From NCBI GenBank assembly GCA_964529285.1, contig CAZGWK010000007.1, positions 1 through 64,000 of the forward strand: 64,000 bases of DNA. Reading direction: 5' to 3'. Both the position numbers and the translations under genes were made by a program. Origin of the DNA: SURF-21 sp964529285 (GTDB taxonomy: Bacteria; Actinomycetota; Geothermincolia; Geothermincolales; RBG-13-55-18). Shown here piece by piece: positions 59,988 to 64,000 of this stretch. The notes below the pieces were generated by a model. It made no database searches. It worked only from the letters and a program-made list of their open reading frames with translations, and was not told where the DNA came from. Position 1 is the first letter of the stretch, and each line of letters opens with the position of its first letter.

Positions 59988-61843
59988 CTCAATCCCCCTC
60001 CAACCAGCCGCATGCGGACCCCGGGATCCGCACAGGCCCCGCAATCACCGCATGCACCGAAACGGCAGTCGGCCGTCTCCTCTCCCCTCAAAGCTTTCTC
60101 GTACTCTTCCCAGAGATAATCCTTTTCTACTCCGGCATACAGATGGTCCCACGGCAGCACCTCGGAGCGCGGCCGTTCTCTCTCTGCGTACCACGCCGGG
60201 TCCAATCCCGCTTCCGCGATAGACCTCCGCCAGCGTTCCCAGGAAAAGAACTCGCTCCAACCATCCATGCATCCCTCCCGCGCCGCCGCCAGGACGGCTG
60301 GAAACAGCCTGCGGTCTCCCCGCGCCAGCACTCCCTCGAGATAGCTCATCTCTCTCATGTGCCATCTGAGCGTGACCCCCCTCATGCGCAGCCCTTCCTT
60401 GAGGATGAAATGGCGCCGCGCGACCTCGGGAAGCGGCATCTGTGACACCCACTGGAACGGGGTATGCGGTTTGGGCACAAAGGTGGAGACGCTTACGGAC
60501 AGGCGCAAGCCTTTGGCCGGCAAACCTCCCGCTCCCTCGCGCATGATCCGCCGTACCAGGGCGCATATCTCCTCCACGTCCTCCTCGCTCTCGCTCGGGA
60601 GCCCTATCATGAAATATAGTTTCAGTTTCCTCCACCCCTCGCGATAGGCGGCGGAGACCGCCGCGAGCAGGTCTTCGTCGGTCACTCCCTTGTTTATGAC
60701 CGCGCGCAGCCGTGCGGAAGCCGCCTCAGGGGCGAAAGTCAGGCCGGTGCGTTTCACGCGTCGCAGTCTCGCGGCAAGCTCCACCGAAAAGGTGTCCGTT
60801 CTCAGCGAAGGCAGCGAAACGGCGATATGCCGCTCTTGCAGTTCCCCGGACAGCCTTTCGGCAAGCGACGAAATGCGGCCGTAGTCGGCGCTGTTGAGGG
60901 AGGAAAGGGAGAGTTCGTCACAACCGGTGTTACCCACCAGCTCCAACGCCCGCTGGTAGAGGAGTTGCTCGTCCCGCTCCCTGACCGGACGGTAAATCAT
61001 GCCCGCCTGACAGAATCTGCATCCCCGAGTGCAACCGCGGAATATCTCAAGATTGCAGCGATCGTGCACTGCTTCCACCAGGGGGACCGGAGGGCGGCGT
61101 GGCGCGTTCCGGTTATCGAGGTCGCTCACGATACGCTTGCGCACCGGAAGCGGCGCGCCGCGGGTTGGCACGATGCAATCCACCGTGCCGTCGGAACGGT
61201 ACGTCACGTTGTAGAGCGAGGGGGCGTAGATGCCCGGGACCGATGCACATTCCCTCACCAGCTCTTCCCGGCGCGAACGCGGCTTGTCCTTCCATTCCCT
61301 TATCGTCGCTAGGAGCTCGTGGATGACCTCCTCCGCTTCTCCCAGCACCAGGATATCGAACAGGTCCGCCAGGGGTTCCGCGTTGAAGGCACCCGGCCCT
61401 CCCCCCACGATCAGCGGCATCTCTTCCCCGCGCTCATCCCACCTGAGAGGTATGCCGGCAAGGCGCAAGACGCGCACAACGTTTGCGTAGGTCAATTCGT
61501 GCTGCAGGGTTATGCCCACCATGTCGAACTCCCTCAGGGGAACGCGGCTCTCCAGCCCGAACAGGGGCATGCCCCGCCTTTCCATCCTCTCCTGCATATC
61601 AACCCACGGGAGGTAAGCGCGATCCGCCATGGCTTCTCCGCGCTCGTTTATCTCTTCATAAAGGATGCTCAGGCCCAGGTGGGACATTCCTATCTCGTAA
61701 ACATCCGGATATACCAGGACGCACCTTACATGCGCGGATCGGAAATCTTTACGGTAAGCGTTCACCTCGATGCCCAGGTAACGTCCCGGGCGCATCACGC
61801 CTGCGAGTTCCTCGTTCAGGAACTCATCCACTTTTCCGCTCAA
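59984..61843 (-). CDS. TIGR03960-family radical SAM protein
   Basis: A 619-residue radical SAM enzyme. The cluster motif CTRGCRFC (CxxxCxxC) is near residue 270, preceded by a B12-binding-like N-terminal region (about 40-200; VYPDVYEIGMSHLGLSILYE, and LIVGGGPGAFNAEPL). The protein ends with CRFGACGDCGAC, a possible extra metal site. The substrate is unknown. It is coupled to the DUF2344 gene by a 4-bp overlap. TTG at 61843 is chosen because GGAGG lies six bases upstream; no ATG is close. Confidence 0.9.
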   Translation of the reverse strand: MSGKVDEFLNEELAGVMRPGRYLGIEVNAYRKDFRSAHVRCVLVYPDVYEIGMSHLGLSILYEEINERGEAMADRAYLPWVDMQERMERRGMPLFGLESRVPLREFDMVGITLQHELTYANVVRVLRLAGIPLRWDERGEEMPLIVGGGPGAFNAEPLADLFDILVLGEAEEVIHELLATIREWKDKPRSRREELVRECASVPGIYAPSLYNVTYRSDGTVDCIVPTRGAPLPVRKRIVSDLDNRNAPRRPPVPLVEAVHDRCNLEIFRGCTRGCRFCQAGMIYRPVRERDEQLLYQRALELVGNTGCDELSLSSLNSADYGRISSLAERLSGELQERHIAVSLPSLRTDTFSVELAARLRRVKRTGLTFAPEAASARLRAVINKGVTDEDLLAAVSAAYREGWRKLKLYFMIGLPSESEEDVEEICALVRRIMREGAGGLPAKGLRLSVSVSTFVPKPHTPFQWVSQMPLPEVARRHFILKEGLRMRGVTLRWHMREMSYLEGVLARGDRRLFPAVLAAAREGCMDGWSEFFSWERWRRSIAEAGLDPAWYAERERPRSEVLPWDHLYAGVEKDYLWEEYEKALRGEETADCRFGACGDCGACADPGVRMRLVGGGLR

Positions 61844-61952
61844 GAGTTTCCTCCAAAAATATCAAAGGCGGCCCGAAGCCGCCTCATCTGCAACACGATA
61901 CCCGGCTTGCAGCCGCCTGAAGGGACAGGTCTTTTCCGCCGCGCCGCGACCG

Positions 61953-63014
61953 TTACTTGTTGCGCAGAAAGACCGGGATGTCCAGCTCTTCGGACTCGAA
62001 GACCATGGTCTTCTCCGGAGGCGTTTCCGCCTTCATCGCCCGGCGTCCCGGCTTGGAGGGAATAGTGCCGAACTCGAAGCCCGTTGCGATCACCGTGACC
62101 TTGAGCTCATCACCCAGCGAATCGTCTATCACCGCACCGAAGATAATATTGGCATCGGGGTCTGCTACGCTGGCGATTATCTCCGCGGCCTCGTTTACCT
62201 CGAAGAGACCCAGGTCCGTTCCGCCGGAGATGTTCAGCAGGATACCCTTTGCGCCCTCGATAGATGCCTCGAGCAAGGGGCTCGAGATGGCGGCCCGTGC
62301 CGCCTCCGAGGAACGGTTCTCACCGGAACCTGTACCGATACCCATGAGCGCCGACCCCGCGTTGGACATGATAGTCCTCACGTCGGCGAAGTCCAGGTTG
62401 ATAAGCCCCGGCACGGTGATGAGATCGGTGATGCCCTGTACGCCCTGGCGCAGGATGTCATCGGCCATGCGAAAGGCATTGAGGATGGAGGTTTTCTGCT
62501 CCGCAACCTCCAGGAGGCGGTCGTTGGGGATGATTATCAGGGTGTCCACCTTCTCGCGCAGCTTGTCGATCCCCGCTTCCGCCTGCTGTGCCCTCTTGCG
62601 GCCCTCGAAAGAGAAGGGGCGGGTGACTACGCCGATGGTCAGGGCTCCCTGTTCCTTGGCCATCTCCGCAACGATGGGAGATGCCCCGGTACCGGTGCCG
62701 CCCCCTTTGCCCGCGGTGATGAAGACCATGTCCGCACCCTTGATGGCCTCCGATACCGCCTCCTTGTTCTCCAGTGCCGCCTGCTCACCGACCTCCGGGT
62801 TGGAACCCGCTCCCAACCCGCGAGTGATGTTTCCGCCGATGTACACTTTGACATCGGCATCGGACATCAGGAGGGCCTGCGCATCGGTATTGATGGCCAC
62901 GAACTCAACGCCCTTGAGCCCGGCATCGATCATGCGGTTGATAGCGTTGGTCCCGCCTCCTCCCACACCGACGACCTTGATAACCGCCAGGTAGTTCGTT
63001 GCGGTTTCCGGCAT
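61953..63014 (-). CDS. ftsZ: Cell division protein FtsZ
   Basis: Tubulin-like GTPase that forms the division ring. The GTP signature GGGTGTG is at residues 104-110 and the T7 region is NLDFADVRTIM. The C-terminal peptide DIPVFLRNK is the conserved tail that binds membrane anchors. The linker before it is short (about 20 residues). At 353 aa it is slightly short for the family. ATG at 63014 follows GGAGGG. It lies after ftsQ with no ftsA, as in Actinobacteria, which tether FtsZ through other proteins such as SepF. Confidence 0.97.
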   Translation of the reverse strand: MPETATNYLAVIKVVGVGGGGTNAINRMIDAGLKGVEFVAINTDAQALLMSDADVKVYIGGNITRGLGAGSNPEVGEQAALENKEAVSEAIKGADMVFITAGKGGGTGTGASPIVAEMAKEQGALTIGVVTRPFSFEGRKRAQQAEAGIDKLREKVDTLIIIPNDRLLEVAEQKTSILNAFRMADDILRQGVQGITDLITVPGLINLDFADVRTIMSNAGSALMGIGTGSGENRSSEAARAAISSPLLEASIEGAKGILLNISGGTDLGLFEVNEAAEIIASVADPDANIIFGAVIDDSLGDELKVTVIATGFEFGTIPSKPGRRAMKAETPPEKTMVFESEELDIPVFLRNK

Positions 63015-63450
63015 TTCCAGTCCCTCCTTTATCCATTGCCCCTTCAGAAAAATCTGTGAGGCTCGCTCTCAATAGTCTAAATCACTACTTTACAGTTCTA
63101 ATATCTTCAACGGGGACACTCTCCCCCTTGCATCAACCTAAATCTACGACAAGCGTATGCTTATCTCCTTCCCACTTCCCACGATTTTTCCAAACTTTTT
63201 CCATCCCTTCGTTTGCAAGCTTTTTGCTTGCCCCGGCAAGCTTCCGCCGCTTATCTCCATCATACCCGTTATGCTCCTGAAACATATTCCGCTTGCTCTT
63301 CTGCGGCTACCTTTCCTCCGCCCGGCTTTCCCTTCGCATCGCACAATATTATCGATTATTATACCTTAACGGTAACATTATACTTACAAAATATCCTAAA
63401 TGTTAAGTCTCAATTTAAATCTACTGCCAAGGGGCCGTCAAGCAAGCGGT
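63015..63450. other. ftsQ-ftsZ intergenic region
   Basis: A 436-bp gap with no gene. It contains the ftsZ promoter (listed) and a segment at 63215-63241 where GCAAGC, GCTTGC and GCAAGC follow each other, so the middle block can pair with either neighbour. From the promoter to the ftsZ start there is a leader of about 350 nt. Confidence 0.5.
63377..63406 (-). promoter_or_regulatory. ftsZ promoter
   Basis: Minus-strand TTAACA (complement of 63401-63406) and TATAAT (complement of 63377-63382) with an 18-bp spacer. Another TATAAT (complement of 63358-63363) lies 19 bp further downstream. Confidence 0.6.
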
Positions 63451-64000
63451 TCATCCGGCTCCAACCGGCTTGATGACGGGGTGATCGGGAAAAGATATGT
63501 CGATATATTCCACGGCTCCGTAAGCTTCAACGAGGCCTGTGAGGGCGAGGAGCGCGATGGTGTTCTTACGCCCCAGATCCGAGGCCTCGCCGTAGATAAC
63601 CAGAGTATTTTTCGCCTCCAGGTACAACCCCTCATCGCGATTCAGCCCAACCGCCGTCGCTATCTCCCGCAGCGCGGCAGGGAGACTTCCCAGCAGGGAG
63701 GTCACCGTGGTAAAGTCCCTGCCGCTTATCTCCAAACCGGGAAAGAGCAGCTCCGGTTCCAGGTCCTTTATCTCGACGAGACCTGCGGGCCTGACGTCCA
63801 CGCTTTCCAGGACCACACCTTCCTGGTCCACGAAGTTGTATTTGCCGTTCTGCAGAATATAGCCCGTAGGCTTGCGCTCCCTTATCTCCAGGACCACCGT
63901 GTGTGGATAGTGCCTGGATACGTCCACGCTGGCAATGTACGGCTCCGAGAGCAGGGCGCTCTCCACGGCCTTCACGTCCATTTTGAGTAGATGGGTATCC
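63451..64000 (-). CDS. ftsQ: Cell division protein FtsQ/DivIB, 5' end outside window
   Basis: Bitopic division protein that links the divisome to septal peptidoglycan synthesis. Only the C-terminal part is present. The frame stays open to the window edge, with THLLKMDVKAVESALLSEPY giving the end of the POTRA domain's first helix. Next is the strand VDVSRHYPHTVVLEIRERKP, then the FtsQ beta domain. The Met at 63981 is internal in family terms and should not be taken as the start. It is followed by ftsZ, with a separate promoter between. Confidence 0.88.
   Translation of the reverse strand, partial: DTHLLKMDVKAVESALLSEPYIASVDVSRHYPHTVVLEIRERKPTGYILQNGKYNFVDQEGVVLESVDVRPAGLVEIKDLEPELLFPGLEISGRDFTTVTSLLGSLPAALREIATAVGLNRDEGLYLEAKNTLVIYGEASDLGRKNTIALLALTGLVEAYGAVEYIDISFPDHPVIKPVGAG

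Overview
The window looks like chromosome from an anaerobic, deep-branching member of the Actinomycetota. This rests on gene order and content, not a database search. The evidence is: a GC-rich sequence with many GTG and TTG starts; the order rplU-rpmA-obgE-proB-proA-nadD-LytR_C-rsfS; ftsQ followed by ftsZ with no ftsA between; a class E sortase; an argCJBDFRGH cluster; and Wood-Ljungdahl-type accessory genes (CooC-like ATPase, AcsB/CdhC-like domain protein, 2-hydroxyacyl-CoA dehydratase-type activase). There are no insertion sequences, phage genes or CRISPR arrays.

Layout. 1-3.6 kb: an ER/SipW-type signal peptidase facing two secreted proteins that share one post-signal motif, then a structured non-coding stretch. 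3.6-9 kb: a class A penicillin-binding protein with PASTA domains, a TPR protein, a NIF3-family protein and a RemA-like protein. 9-19.5 kb (minus strand): the arginine operon argC-J-B-D-F-R-G-H plus polX, behind a promoter overlapped by two tandem ARG-box-like palindromes. 19.5-26.3 kb: holA, comEC, comEA and leuS, with a near-consensus promoter before leuS. 26.3-29.9 kb: a PP-loop thiolation-type protein, a cluster of imperfect repeats, an unknown duplicated helical protein, a nucleoside phosphorylase-fold hydrolase and a small membrane protein. Two of these genes appear to be leaderless.

30-36.7 kb holds class III polyhydroxyalkanoate (PHA) synthesis: a phasin-like protein, phaE, and a phaC with a histone-like Lys/Ala/Pro tail. 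Nearby are a MaoC-type hydratase and a short-chain dehydrogenase that could supply (R)-3-hydroxyacyl-CoA, and an acyl-CoA ligase at 44-45.7 kb. 37-43.7 kb holds a PrcB-domain lipoprotein, a CrtI-like oxidoreductase, an AIM24-family protein, the three-gene activase / AcsB-like / CooC cluster (the best candidate for an undescribed system), and an orphan Cache-HAMP-like sensor.

46-54.9 kb: a lipoprotein, a flavodoxin, tRNA-Ala(GGC), and the rsfS to rplU housekeeping block. 55-58 kb: a CAP-domain exoprotein with four 'AEG' repeats, preceded by a clear class I cyclic-di-GMP riboswitch with an intrinsic terminator, then a class E sortase. 58-64 kb: an RNase E/G family gene, the paired TIGR03936/TIGR03960-type genes, ftsZ and the 5'-truncated ftsQ. 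Surface biology (signal peptidase, sortase, CAP/AEG protein, c-di-GMP control) and anaerobic carbon/energy storage (PHA, CooC/AcsB-like) are the two main accessory themes.
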